The translations under genes and the position numbers were made by a program. The notes under the pieces were generated by a model. That model saw only the letters and a program-made list of their open reading frames with translations. It was not told where the DNA came from and did no database searches. From contig QXJR01000016.1 of the NCBI GenBank assembly GCA_020975725.1, forward strand, positions 186,001-250,000: 64,000 nucleotides of DNA, in the 5' to 3' direction. This document shows, piece after piece, positions 1 through 11,600 of the stretch (within the stretch, counting starts at the first letter, position 1; each line of letters opens with the position of its first letter). The DNA comes from Picocystis sp. L7. Taxonomy: Eukaryota; Chlorophyta; Picocystophyceae; Picocystales; Picocystaceae.

Positions 1-268
1 CCTGGTTTAGACAAGACGCGTCCCCGGTTGGAAGACTAGAATGTATACGGTACCCTTCGAGGAATGAGGGAGCTTCATAGCTCCTCGAAGGTACATGCCC
101 TCATAAGTGCAGTGTAGTTACCGTCGAGGATAGCGGGGAATGCACCCTCAATCCTCTGCGGTGGATGGAAACCCTAATCCAGGGTATTTCCGACCATCCA
201 TTTCGTGTGTAATACAGACCAAGTACGAAGGTGGAGACCCACGAACGTACAAGTCGCAGCTTCTTACA
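1..268 (+). repeat. LTR of family A copia, left end outside window
   Basis: It matches bases 4,144-4,411 of the next LTR and lacks only the first 17 bases, which lie before the window. It ends in CTTCTTACA directly before the primer binding site. Confidence 0.93.
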
Positions 269-280
269 TGGTATCGGAGC
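269..280 (+). other. Primer binding site of family A copia copy 1
   Basis: TGGTATCGGAGC follows the LTR end directly. It differs by one base from TGGTATCAGAGC, the site complementary to initiator tRNA-Met that is common in plant copia elements. The same site is at 4,412 and 8,553 in copies 2 and 3, and a minus-strand equivalent adjoins the LTRs at 16,618 and 18,062. Confidence 0.85.
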
Positions 281-376
281 TACGTTAGAAGCAGACGACC
301 ACAGAAAACACCTGACGAAAGAACAAAAATACAACGACAAAAAAAAAAAAAAAAAAAAAACGTTACAATAGAAAAG

Positions 377-3300
377 ATGGAAAGTGGACTTCATTTCGAA
401 AAACTCACATCTGACAACTACCCTATTTGGCGACACCGCATGCGAGCTCTCCTTGTGACGAAAGGTATTGAAAGCGCATTGGTAGAAAAGGAATATGAAA
501 ACTCTGAACAAGCGCTTGCATTGATGTGCTTGTGTGTGACAAACGAGTATGTGGATATGATCGCACAGAGCGCAAGTGCTTTTGATGCGTGGTCAGCACT
601 TGAAGAGATTCACGCTGGTCAAACAACTGCTCGCCGTCTAAGTCTAAGGAAGGACTTGAGTGGTTTGAGTAAAAATCCAACTGAAAATATGATAAGCTAC
701 ATAATGAGGGCTAAACATATTTGTACGAGTCTACGGGCCATCGATGGCTCTGTGACAGACACACAGCTTATTGATTCTATCTTAGCTGGATTGCCAGGTG
801 AGTATGATAACAAGGTTGAAATGCTGGCGACCATGGGAGAAACAGACATGCTGAAGATACAAAATCAACTACTTCAAGCCGAAAGTGCACTCTCAACAAG
901 AGAAACAAACAAAGGACAAGTAGCCTTTGTTACGCAATTACGCAAACCAAAGGTGAACTGCTCCTACTGTGGACGCACAGGTCACTCACGCGAAAAATGT
1001 TGGTACTTAAATGGACTCCCAAAACATCTACAAAAGCAACCTAACAATGAAACAGAAAATGGGAAATTTGCATTTGTGACTAGTACCTACAGTTGTGGAA
1101 CATTAGCGCCTCTTGAGAATGTTTGGATAATTGACAGTGGGGCAACAACACATGTTTGCTCCAACCGACACTTGTTCAAAAACAACGTAAAACAAGTTGG
1201 GAAAGAACATATCTTAGTTGGAAACGGACAAATTGTAACTGCTGAAGAACTTGGTCATGTTGCAGTACAACCGGAACTCGAGTTACATGATGTATTGTTT
1301 TGTCCAGAACTAAGGACCAACCTCATATCCGTCACTAAACTCATTGAAGATGGTTTTGATATTTACTTTGCCAACAATGAGTGCAGCATCTGGAAAGGGA
1401 AAACAAAAATTATCACTGCTCCAAAAGTCCATCAGCTTTTCATGCTGCAGCAAGCGGGAGAGAAAGTTTGCTCTGCATTCGAGCTACATAGAAAAATGGC
1501 ACATTTTGGCCAGATGCCTAAACTCAAAGGTGCTGTCACCGGGCTGAATGAGAATGATTTGGAGGATGTGAAAAACTGTGAGATCTGCATCCAAGCAAAA
1601 CAGACTCGAAAAACAATTGAAAAAGACAAGACAGAAAATACAGCGAAATCCGGTGAATTACTGCATCTCGATTTAATGGGCCCAATCACGCCATGTGGAA
1701 AAAATGGAGAACGTTTTATCATAACAATTCTGGACGAAAACAGCAAGCTAGGTTATTCCAAAGCACTTCTATCTAAATCTGATGCCGGAGATGTGATCAA
1801 AGTTGCTGTCAAGGTAATCGAGCGACAAACAGGACACCCAGTAAAAGTCATTCGCTCCGACCGTGGAACAGAATTTCTTAATCATGGATTGAAAAACTTT
1901 CTGAACGAAAACGGGATCGTACAACAAACCAGTGCTCCATATACACCGCAGCAAAACGGCAACGCTGAACGGTTCAATCGGACATTGATCGAAAAAGTAC
2001 GAGCCGTTTTACTTGACAGTGGACTTGACAAATCTTACTGGCCGTATGCAGTAGAATTCTGTTCCTACGTACGAAATCGTTTGCCATGCAAGCCGCATGA
2101 CAAAACACCCATAGAAGTAGCTTTTGGTATAAAACCTGATTTGTCTTGCATGCATGTTTTTGGAGAAGAATGTTTTGTGTTGAAAACTCCAACTGAAAAT
2201 CCAGGAAAACTCGAAGCTAAGAGTAAACGTGGGATTTTTCTTGGTTATGAACCTGGAACAAAGGACACATTCAAAATAATGTGTGATAACAAAATTATCA
2301 TATCTAGGAATGTCAAATTTACTAGTGTTGACAAAACAACCACAAAGGACAATTTGAAGGAAATGCAGCAGGATACACCACCAATGGACCTCCTAGTGGA
2401 AAGTGATGGCATGCAGATAGACTGCAACGAACCTTCTCAAGATTTAGAAACAGTAGACCAGAACACAAGTTCTACCGAAGACCCAATGGACACCGAAGAA
2501 AATCAACCTGCTGCACGCAACGAAAGAAGATACCCTACTCGTGAACGACGAAAACCTCAGGATTTTTGGGTTGCCAATCTCTGTATTCAAGAGCCACAAA
2601 GTATCCAAGATGCACTAACATCTCCGCAGAAGGAAGACTGGTTGCTTGCCTTGCAGGAGGAAATAACAAGTCTGCAGCAAAACGATGTTTTCGATGTGGT
2701 TGAAAAGGTCCATGCAGTCAAGTCACTACCCTGCAAATGGGTCTTTAAAATCAAATATGATCAACATGGAAACATTCAACGGTTCAAAGCTCGCTTGGTT
2801 GCAAAAGGATTCAAACAAGTGAATGGTGTAGATTATGACGAGACTTTTGCACCGGTAGCACGGCATAGCACACTGAGGCTGCTCCTCACAATTGCAGCAA
2901 CAAGAGATTGGGAAATTCAAAACATAGATATTAAGACAGCATTTCTAAACGGAGATCTTGATGAAGAAATCTTTATGGACATACCACCTGGATTTGAGCA
3001 GCCTGGAAAAGTTTGGAAGTTGAAGAAAACACTTTATGGACTAAAACAGGCACCTCGAGCATGGCATTTGAAACTTACTGAAAAGCTGGAGAGAATGGGG
3101 TTTGTGTGTTCAAATGCAGACCCTGGATTATACTGTGGAGAAAATACCCTCTTGATGCTGTACGTTGATGACTTATTGCTTTGTGGTGATGGTGTCCAAA
3201 ACTTGGCAATGCTTAAGAACATGTTACTCGAAGAATTTGAAGGACGAGACCTTGGTGCTACGGATCATTTTCTAGGCATCAAAATACAGCGGGACCGTCC

Positions 3301-4132
3301 GAAAGGTATGGTGTTTATATCCCAAGAGAGCTATATTGAAAACATCTTGCAAAGGTTTCGTATGGACAAGTGTCAAGCAGTCTCAACTCCTTTGGAGCCA
3401 GGAGTCAAATTCACTACAGCGAACCAAAACACAACGATTGACTTTCCATATCAAGAACTTGTTGGATGTTTGATGTACTTGGCAGTTTGTACTCGACCAG
3501 ATATTGCCTTTGTTACGAACTGCTTGGCTCGATTTGTGGTTGCGCCGACGAACACACATGTCACGATTGCAAAGCGAGTGTTGAAGTATTTGAGTGGCTC
3601 AAAATCTCATGGACTACTTCTGGGATCACACAATCAGAATCTACTCGAAGGATACTGTGATGCAAACTACGGAACTTGTGAAGTGACAAGGCGAAGTACA
3701 ACTGGCTATCTATTTACTCTTGCTGGCAGTCTGATTTCGTGGCAGACGAAACTTCAGAAGACCGTCGCAACATCCACTACTGAAGCCGAGTACATGGCTG
3801 CAGCCGCAGCCGCAAAAGAAGCGTTGTACCTCAGAAAGATCTTAGAAGACATTGGCATGGGTCCAAACTGCATCACCATACATTGTGACAACCAAGGTGC
3901 CGTTAATCTTACCAAGAATGCACTAACAGTGTCAAGAACGAAACACGTGGACATTGCGCACCACTTTGTGCGGAATCGAGTGAGTAGGGGAGAATTACAG
4001 CTCAAGTATATCCACACTTCAGATCAACTAGCCGATTTCCTTACAAAGGCATTGGGACCGACCAAGTTGCAGAACGTACTTCAAAACCTTGCAGTGCAAC
4101 AATACCAGGCCACAAGCAGGGGAGAGTGTTGA
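377..4132 (+). CDS. Copia gag-pol polyprotein, copy 1 (family A)
   Basis: One frame of 1,251 codons from the ATG at 377, which lies after a run of about 20 A. Parts in the copia (Pseudoviridae) order: gag of the UBN2/DUF4219 type, a CX2CX4HX4C zinc knuckle near residue 195, aspartic protease with DSGAT near 253, integrase with RSDRGTEF near 494, reverse transcriptase with YVDD at 929-932, and RNase H with DNQGAV near 1,170. Integrase before reverse transcriptase is what separates copia from gypsy. The frame looks whole. Its stop codon lies within the first six bases of the 3' LTR. An upstream extension of the open frame to base 140 covers the LTR and is probably not translated. Confidence 0.95.
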   Translation: MESGLHFEKLTSDNYPIWRHRMRALLVTKGIESALVEKEYENSEQALALMCLCVTNEYVDMIAQSASAFDAWSALEEIHAGQTTARRLSLRKDLSGLSKNPTENMISYIMRAKHICTSLRAIDGSVTDTQLIDSILAGLPGEYDNKVEMLATMGETDMLKIQNQLLQAESALSTRETNKGQVAFVTQLRKPKVNCSYCGRTGHSREKCWYLNGLPKHLQKQPNNETENGKFAFVTSTYSCGTLAPLENVWIIDSGATTHVCSNRHLFKNNVKQVGKEHILVGNGQIVTAEELGHVAVQPELELHDVLFCPELRTNLISVTKLIEDGFDIYFANNECSIWKGKTKIITAPKVHQLFMLQQAGEKVCSAFELHRKMAHFGQMPKLKGAVTGLNENDLEDVKNCEICIQAKQTRKTIEKDKTENTAKSGELLHLDLMGPITPCGKNGERFIITILDENSKLGYSKALLSKSDAGDVIKVAVKVIERQTGHPVKVIRSDRGTEFLNHGLKNFLNENGIVQQTSAPYTPQQNGNAERFNRTLIEKVRAVLLDSGLDKSYWPYAVEFCSYVRNRLPCKPHDKTPIEVAFGIKPDLSCMHVFGEECFVLKTPTENPGKLEAKSKRGIFLGYEPGTKDTFKIMCDNKIIISRNVKFTSVDKTTTKDNLKEMQQDTPPMDLLVESDGMQIDCNEPSQDLETVDQNTSSTEDPMDTEENQPAARNERRYPTRERRKPQDFWVANLCIQEPQSIQDALTSPQKEDWLLALQEEITSLQQNDVFDVVEKVHAVKSLPCKWVFKIKYDQHGNIQRFKARLVAKGFKQVNGVDYDETFAPVARHSTLRLLLTIAATRDWEIQNIDIKTAFLNGDLDEEIFMDIPPGFEQPGKVWKLKKTLYGLKQAPRAWHLKLTEKLERMGFVCSNADPGLYCGENTLLMLYVDDLLLCGDGVQNLAMLKNMLLEEFEGRDLGATDHFLGIKIQRDRPKGMVFISQESYIENILQRFRMDKCQAVSTPLEPGVKFTTANQNTTIDFPYQELVGCLMYLAVCTRPDIAFVTNCLARFVVAPTNTHVTIAKRVLKYLSGSKSHGLLLGSHNQNLLEGYCDANYGTCEVTRRSTTGYLFTLAGSLISWQTKLQKTVATSTTEAEYMAAAAAAKEALYLRKILEDIGMGPNCITIHCDNQGAVNLTKNALTVSRTKHVDIAHHFVRNRVSRGELQLKYIHTSDQLADFLTKALGPTKLQNVLQNLAVQQYQATSRGEC

Positions 4133-4411
4133 GCATGCTCGTCCCTGGTTTAGACAAGACGCGTCCCCGGTTGGAAGACTAGAATGTATACGGTACCCTT
4201 CGAGGAATGAGGGAGCTTCATAGCTCCTCGAAGGTACATGCCCTCATAAGTGCAGTGTAGTTACCGTCGAGGATAGCGGGGAATGCACCCTCAATCCTCT
4301 GCGGTGGATGGAAACCCTAATCCAGGGTATTTCCGACCATCCATTTCGTGTGTAATACAGACCAAGTACGAAGGTGGAGACCCACGAACGTACAAGTCGC
4401 AGCTTCTTACA
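4127..4411 (+). repeat. LTR shared by family A copies 1 and 2
   Basis: 285 bp, TGTTGAGC at the start and TTACA at the end, following a purine-rich tract (GGGGAGAG) and preceding a primer binding site. Inside it (4,197-4,234) CCTTCGAGGA and TCCTCGAAGG form a long inverted repeat. Confidence 0.93.
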
Positions 4412-4517
4412 TGGTATCGGAGCTACGTTAGAAGCAGACGACCACAGAAAACACCTGACGAAAGAACAAAAATACAACGACAAAAAAAAAAAAAAAAAAA
4501 ACGTTACAATAGAAAAG

Positions 4518-7500
4518 ATGGAAAGTGGACTTCATTTCGAAAAACTCACATCTGACAACTACCCTATTTGGCGACACCGCATGCGAGCTCTCCTTGTGAC
4601 GAAAGGTATTGAAAGCGCATTGGTAGAAAAGGAATATGAAAACTCTGAACAAGCGCTTGCATTGATGTGCTTGTGTGTGACAAACGAGTATGTGGATATG
4701 ATCGCACAGAGCGCAAGTGCTTTTGATGCATGGTCAGCACTTGAAGAGATTCACGCTGGTCAAACAACTGCTCGCCGTCTAAGTCTAAGGAAGGACTTGA
4801 GTGGTTTGAGTAAAAATCCAACTGAAAATATGATAAGCTACATAATGAGGGCTAAACATATTTGTACGAGTCTACGGGCCATCGATGGCTCTGTGACAGA
4901 CACACAGCTTATTGATTCTATCTTAGCTGGATTGCCAGGTGAGTATGATAACAAGGTTGAAATGCTGGCGACCATGGGAGAAACAGACATGCTGAAGATA
5001 CAAAATCAACTACTTCAAGCCGAAAGTGCACTCTCAACAAGAGAAACAAACAAAGGACAAGTAGCCTTTGTTACGCAATTACGCAAACCAAAGGTGAACT
5101 GCTCCTACTGTGGACGCACAGGTCACTCACGCGAAAAATGTTGGTACTTAAATGGACTCCCAAAACATCTACAAAAGCAACCTAACAATGAAACAGAAAA
5201 TGGGAAATTTGCATTTGTGACTAGTACCTACAGTTGTGGAACATTAGCGCCTCTTGAGAATGTTTGGATAATTGACAGTGGGGCAACAACACATGTTTGC
5301 TCCAACCGACACTTGTTCAAAAACAACGTAAAACAAGTTGGGAAAGAACATATCTTAGTTGGAAACGGACAAATTGTAACTGCTGAAGAACTTGGTCATG
5401 TTGCAGTACAACCGGAACTCGAGTTACATGATGTATTGTTTTGTCCAGAACTAAGGACCAACCTCATATCCGTCACTAAACTCATTGAAGATGGTTTTGA
5501 TATTTACTTTGCCAACAATGAGTGCAGCATCTGGAAAGGGAAAACAAAAATTATCACTGCTCCAAAAGTCCATCAGCTTTTCATGCTGCAGCAAGCGGGA
5601 GAGAAAGTTTGCTCTGCATTCGAGCTACATAGAAAAATGGCACATTTTGGCCAGATGCCTAAACTCAAAGGTGCTGTCACCGGGCTGAATGAGAATGATT
5701 TGGAGGATGTGAAAAACTGTGAGATCTGCATCCAAGCAAAACAGACTCGAAAAACAATTGAAAAAGACAAGACAGAAAATACAGCGAAATCCGGTGAATT
5801 ACTGCATCTCGATTTAATGGGCCCAATCACGCCATGTGGAAAAAATGGAGAACGTTTTATCATAACAATTCTGGACGAAAACAGCAAGCTAGGTTATTCC
5901 AAAGCACTTCTATCTAAATCTGATGCCGGAGATGTGATCAAAGTTGCTGTCAAGGTAATCGAGCGACAAACAGGACACCCAGTAAAAGTCATTCGCTCCG
6001 ACCGTGGAACAGAATTTCTTAATCATGGATTGAAAAACTTTCTGAACGAAAACGGGATCGTACAACAAACCAGTGCTCCATATACACCGCAGCAAAACGG
6101 CAACGCTGAACGGTTCAATCGGACATTGATCGAAAAAGTACGAGCCGTTTTACTTGACAGTGGACTTGACAAATCTTACTGGCCGTATGCAGTAGAATTC
6201 TGTTCCTACGTACGAAATCGTTTGCCATGCAAGCCGCATGACAAAACACCCATAGAAGTAGCTTTTGGTATAAAACCTAATTTGTCTTGCATGCATGTTT
6301 TTGGAGAAGAATGTTTTGTGTTGAAAACTCCAACTGAAAATCCAGGAAAACTCGAAGCTAAGAGTAAACGTGGGATTTTTCTTGGTTATGAACCTGGAAC
6401 AAAGGACACATTCAAAATAATGTGTGATAACAAAATTATCATATCTAGGAATGTCAAATTTACTAGTGTTGACAAAACAACCACAAAGGACAATTTGAAG
6501 GAAATGCAGCAGGATACACCACCAATGGACCTCCTAGTGGAAAGTGATGGCATGCAGATAGACTGCAACGAACCTTCTCAAGATTTAGAAACAGTAGACC
6601 AGAACACAAGTTCTACCGAAGACCCAATGGACACCGAAGAAAATCAACCTGCTGCACGCAACGAAAGAAGATACCCTACTCGTGAACGACGAAAACCTCA
6701 GGATTTTTGGGTTGCCAATCTCTGTATTCAAGAGCCACAAAGTATCCAAGATGCACTAACATCTCCGCAGAAGGAAGACTGGTTGCTTGCCTTGCAGGAG
6801 GAAATAACAAGTCTGCAGCAAAACGATGTTTTCGATGTGGTTGAAAAGGTCCATGCAGTCAAGTCACTACCCTGCAAATGGGTCTTTAAAATCAAATATG
6901 ATCAACATGGAAACATTCAACGGTTCAAAGCTCGCTTGGTTGCAAAAGGATTCAAACAAGTGAATGGTGTAGATTATGACGAGACTTTTGCACCGGTAGC
7001 ATGGCATAGCACACTGAGGCTGCTCCTCACAATTGCAGCAACAAGAGATTGGGAAATTCAAAACATAGATATTAAGACAGCATTTCTAAACGGAGATCTT
7101 GATGAAGAAATCTTTATGGACATACCACCTGGATTTGAGCAGCCTGGAAAAGTTTGGAAGTTGAAGAAAACACTTTATGGACTAAAACAGGCACCTCGAG
7201 CATGGCATTTGAAACTTACTGAAAAGCTGGAGAGAATGGGGTTTGTGTGTTCAAATGCAGACCCTGGATTACACTGTGGAGAAAATACCCTCTTGATGCT
7301 GTACGTTGATGACTTATTGCTTTGTGGTGATGGTGTCCAAAACTTGGCAATGCTTAAGAACATGTTACTCGAAGAATTTGAAGGACGAGACCTTGGTGCT
7401 ACGGATCATTTTCTAGGCATCAAAATACAGCGGGACCGTCCGAAAGGTATGGTGTTTATATCCCAAGAGAGCTATATTGAAAACATCTTGCAAAGGTTTC

Positions 7501-8273
7501 GTATGGACAAGTGTCAAGCAGTCTCAACTCCTTTGGAGCCAGGAGTCAAATTCACTACAGCGAACCAAAACACAACGATTGACTTTCCATATCAAGAACT
7601 TGTTGGATGTTTGATGTACTTGGCAGTTTGTACTCGACCAGATATTGCCTTTGTTACGAACTGCTTGGCTCGATTTGTGGTTGCGCCGACGAACACACAT
7701 GTCACGATTGCAAAGCGAGTGTTGAAGTATTTGAGTGGCTCAAAATCTCATGGACTACTTCTGGGATCACACAATCAGAATCTACTCGAAGGATACTGTG
7801 ATGCAAACTACGGAACTTGTGAAGTGACAAGGCGAAGTACAACTGGCTATCTATTTACTCTTGCTGGCAGTCTGATTTCGTGGCAGACGAAACTTCAGAA
7901 GACCGTCGCAACATCCACTACTGAAGCCGAGTACATGGCTGCAGCCGCAGCCGCAAAAGAAGCGTTGTACCTCAGAAAGATCTTAGAAGACATTGGCATG
8001 GGTCCAAACTGCATCACCATACATTGTGACAACCAAGGTGCCGTTAATCTTACCAAGAATGCACTAACAGTGTCAAGAACGAAACACGTGGACATTGCGC
8101 ACCACTTTGTGCGGAATCGAGTGAGTAGGGGAGAATTACAGCTCAAGTATATCCACACTTCAGATCAACTAGCCGATTTCCTTACAAAGGCATTGGGACC
8201 GACCAAGTTGCAGAACGTACTTCAAAACCTTGCAGTGCAACAATACCAGGCCACAAGCAGGGGAGAGTGTTGA
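4518..8273 (+). CDS. Copia gag-pol polyprotein, copy 2 (family A)
   Basis: Same 1,251-codon layout as the copy at 377-4,132. It differs from its neighbours by a handful of substitutions and looks whole. The A-run before the ATG is slightly shorter than in copy 1. Confidence 0.95.
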   Translation: MESGLHFEKLTSDNYPIWRHRMRALLVTKGIESALVEKEYENSEQALALMCLCVTNEYVDMIAQSASAFDAWSALEEIHAGQTTARRLSLRKDLSGLSKNPTENMISYIMRAKHICTSLRAIDGSVTDTQLIDSILAGLPGEYDNKVEMLATMGETDMLKIQNQLLQAESALSTRETNKGQVAFVTQLRKPKVNCSYCGRTGHSREKCWYLNGLPKHLQKQPNNETENGKFAFVTSTYSCGTLAPLENVWIIDSGATTHVCSNRHLFKNNVKQVGKEHILVGNGQIVTAEELGHVAVQPELELHDVLFCPELRTNLISVTKLIEDGFDIYFANNECSIWKGKTKIITAPKVHQLFMLQQAGEKVCSAFELHRKMAHFGQMPKLKGAVTGLNENDLEDVKNCEICIQAKQTRKTIEKDKTENTAKSGELLHLDLMGPITPCGKNGERFIITILDENSKLGYSKALLSKSDAGDVIKVAVKVIERQTGHPVKVIRSDRGTEFLNHGLKNFLNENGIVQQTSAPYTPQQNGNAERFNRTLIEKVRAVLLDSGLDKSYWPYAVEFCSYVRNRLPCKPHDKTPIEVAFGIKPNLSCMHVFGEECFVLKTPTENPGKLEAKSKRGIFLGYEPGTKDTFKIMCDNKIIISRNVKFTSVDKTTTKDNLKEMQQDTPPMDLLVESDGMQIDCNEPSQDLETVDQNTSSTEDPMDTEENQPAARNERRYPTRERRKPQDFWVANLCIQEPQSIQDALTSPQKEDWLLALQEEITSLQQNDVFDVVEKVHAVKSLPCKWVFKIKYDQHGNIQRFKARLVAKGFKQVNGVDYDETFAPVAWHSTLRLLLTIAATRDWEIQNIDIKTAFLNGDLDEEIFMDIPPGFEQPGKVWKLKKTLYGLKQAPRAWHLKLTEKLERMGFVCSNADPGLHCGENTLLMLYVDDLLLCGDGVQNLAMLKNMLLEEFEGRDLGATDHFLGIKIQRDRPKGMVFISQESYIENILQRFRMDKCQAVSTPLEPGVKFTTANQNTTIDFPYQELVGCLMYLAVCTRPDIAFVTNCLARFVVAPTNTHVTIAKRVLKYLSGSKSHGLLLGSHNQNLLEGYCDANYGTCEVTRRSTTGYLFTLAGSLISWQTKLQKTVATSTTEAEYMAAAAAAKEALYLRKILEDIGMGPNCITIHCDNQGAVNLTKNALTVSRTKHVDIAHHFVRNRVSRGELQLKYIHTSDQLADFLTKALGPTKLQNVLQNLAVQQYQATSRGEC

Positions 8274-8552
8274 GCATGCTCGTCCCTGGTTTAGACAAGA
8301 CGCGTCCCCGGTTGGAAGACTAGAATGTATACGGTACCCTTCGAGGAATGAGGGAGCTTCATAGCTCCTCGAAGGTACATGCCCTCATAAGTGCAGTGTA
8401 GTTACCGTCGAGGATAGCGGGGAATGCACCCTCAATCCTCTGCGGTGGATGGAAACCCTAATCCAGGGTATTTCCGACCATCCATTTCGTGTGTAATACA
8501 GACCAAGTACGAAGGTGGAGACCCACGAACGTACAAGTCGCAGCTTCTTACA
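8268..8552 (+). repeat. LTR shared by family A copies 2 and 3
   Basis: 285 bp with the same TGTTG and TTACA ends. By eye it is identical to the LTR at 4,127-4,411. Confidence 0.93.
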
Positions 8553-8658
8553 TGGTATCGGAGCTACGTTAGAAGCAGACGACCACAGAAAACACCTGAC
8601 GAAAGAACAAAAATACAACGACAAAAAAAAAAAAAAAAAAAACGTTACAATAGAAAAG

Positions 8659-11600
8659 ATGGAAAGTGGACTTCATTTCGAAAAACTCACATCTGACAAC
8701 TACCCTATTTGGCGACACCGCATGCGAGCTCTCCTTGTGACGAAAGGTATTGAAAGCGCATTGGTAGAAAAGGAATATGAAAACTCTGAACAAGCGCTTG
8801 CATTGATGTGCTTGTGTGTGACAAACGAGTATGTGGATATGATCGCACAGAGCGCAAGTGCTTTTGATGCATGGTCAGCACTTGAAGAGATTCACGCTGG
8901 TCAAACAACTGCTCGCCGTCTAAGTCTAAGGAAGGACTTGAGTGGTTTGAGTAAAAATCCAACTGAAAATATGATAAGCTACATAATGAGGGCTAAACAT
9001 ATTTGTACGAGTCTACGGGCCATCGATGGCTCTGTGACAGACACACAGCTTATTGATTCTATCTTAGCTGGATTGCCAGGTGAGTATGATAACAAGGTTG
9101 AAATGCTGGCGACCATGGGAGAAACAGACATGCTGAAGATACAAAATCAACTACTTCAAGCCGAAAGTGCACTCTCAACAAGAGAAACAAACAAAGGACA
9201 AGTAGCCTTTGTTACGCAATTACGCAAACCAAAGGTGAACTGCTCCTACTGTGGACGCACAGGTCACTCACGCGAAAAATGTTGGTACTTAAATGGACTC
9301 CCAAAACATCTACAAAAGCAACCTAACAATGAAACAGAAAATGGGAAATTTGCATTTGTGACTAGTACCTACAGTTGTGGAACATTAGCGCCTCTTGAGA
9401 ATGTTTGGATAATTGACAGTGGGGCAACAACACATGTTTGCTCCAACCGACACTTGTTCAAAAACAACGTAAAACAAGTTGGGAAAGAACATATCTTAGT
9501 TGGAAACGGACAAATTGTAACTGCTGAAGAACTTGGTCATGTTGCAGTACAACCGGAACTCGAGTTACATGATGTATTGTTTTGTCCAGAACTAAGGACC
9601 AACCTCATATCCGTCACTAAACTCATTGAAGATGGTTTTGATATTTACTTTGCCAACAATGAGTGCAGCATCTGGAAAGGGAAAACAAAAATTATCACTG
9701 CTCCAAAAGTCCATCAGCTTTTCATGCTGCAGCAAGCGGGAGAGAAAGTTTGCTCTGCATTCGAGCTACATAGAAAAATGGCACATTTTGGCCAGATGCC
9801 TAAACTCAAAGGTGCTGTCACCGGGCTGAATGAGAATGATTTGGAGGATGTGAAAAACTGTGAGATCTGCATCCAAGCAAAACAGACTCGAAAAACAATT
9901 GAAAAAGACAAGACAGAAAATACAGCGAAATCCGGTGAATTACTGCATCTCGATTTAATGGGCCCAATCACGCCATGTGGAAAAAATGGAGAACGTTTTA
10001 TCATAACAATTCTGGACGAAAACAGCAAGCTAGGTTATTCCAAAGCACTTCTATCTAAATCTGATGCCGGAGATGTGATCAAAGTTGCTGTCAAGGTAAT
10101 CGAGCGACAAACAGGACACCCAGTAAAAGTCATTCGCTCCGACCGTGGAACAGAATTTCTTAATCATGGATTGAAAAACTTTCTGAACGAAAACGGGATC
10201 GTACAACAAACCAGTGCTCCATATACACCGCAGCAAAACGGCAACGCTGAACGGTTCAATCGGACATTGATCGAAAAAGTACGAGCCGTTTTACTTGACA
10301 GTGGACTTGACAAATCTTACTGGCCGTATGCAGTAGAATTCTGTTCCTACGTACGAAATCGTTTGCCATGCAAGCCGCATGACAAAACACCCATAGAAGT
10401 AGCTTTTGGTATAAAACCTAATTTGTCTTGCATGCATGTTTTTGGAGAAGAATGTTTTGTGTTGAAAACTCCAACTGAAAATCCAGGAAAACTCGAAGCT
10501 AAGAGTAAACGTGGGATTTTTCTTGGTTATGAACCTGGAACAAAGGACACATTCAAAATAATGTGTGATAACAAAATTATCATATCTAGGAATGTCAAAT
10601 TTACTAGTGTTGACAAAACAACCACAAAGGACAATTTGAAGGAAATGCAGCAGGATACACCACCAATGGACCTCCTAGTGGAAAGTGATGGCATGCAGAT
10701 AGACTGCAACGAACCTTCTCAAGATTTAGAAACAGTAGACCAGAACACAAGTTCTACCGAAGACCCAATGGACACCGAAGAAAATCAACCTGCTGCACGC
10801 AACGAAAGAAGATACCCTACTCGTGAACGACGAAAACCTCAGGATTTTTGGGTTGCCAATCTCTGTATTCAAGAGCCACAAAGTATCCAAGATGCACTAA
10901 CATCTCCGCAGAAGGAAGACTGGTTGCTTGCCTTGCAGGAGGAAATAACAAGTCTGCAGCAAAACGATGTTTTCGATGTGGTTGAAAAGGTCCATGCAGT
11001 CAAGTCACTACCCTGCAAATGGGTCTTTAAAATCAAATATGATCAACATGGAAACATTCAACGGTTCAAAGCTCGCTTGGTTGCAAAAGGATTCAAACAA
11101 GTGAATGGTGTAGATTATGACGAGACTTTTGCACCGGTAGCACGGCATAGCACACTGAGGCTGCTCCTCACAATTGCAGCAACAAGAGATTGGGAAATTC
11201 AAAACATAGATATTAAGACAGCATTTCTAAACGGAGATCTTGATGAAGAAATCTTTATGGACATACCACCTGGATTTGAGCAGCCTGGAAAAGTTTGGAA
11301 GTTGAAGAAAACACTTTATGGACTAAAACAGGCACCTCGAGCATGGCATTTGAAACTTACTGAAAAGCTGGAGAGAATGGGGTTTGTGTGTTCAAATGCA
11401 GACCCTGGATTATACTGTGGAGAAAATACCCTCTTGATGCTGTACGTTGATGACTTATTGCTTTGTGGTGATGGTGTCCAAAACTTGGCAATGCTTAAGA
11501 ACATGTTACTCGAAGAATTTGAAGGACGAGACCTTGGTGCTACGGATCATTTTCTAGGCATCAAAATACAGCGGGACCGTCCGAAAGGTATGGTGTTTAT

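Noticed and set aside
140-376. N-terminal extension of copia gag-pol through the LTR
   Set aside because: It would translate LTR, primer binding site and an A-run; gag homology begins at the ATG at 377.
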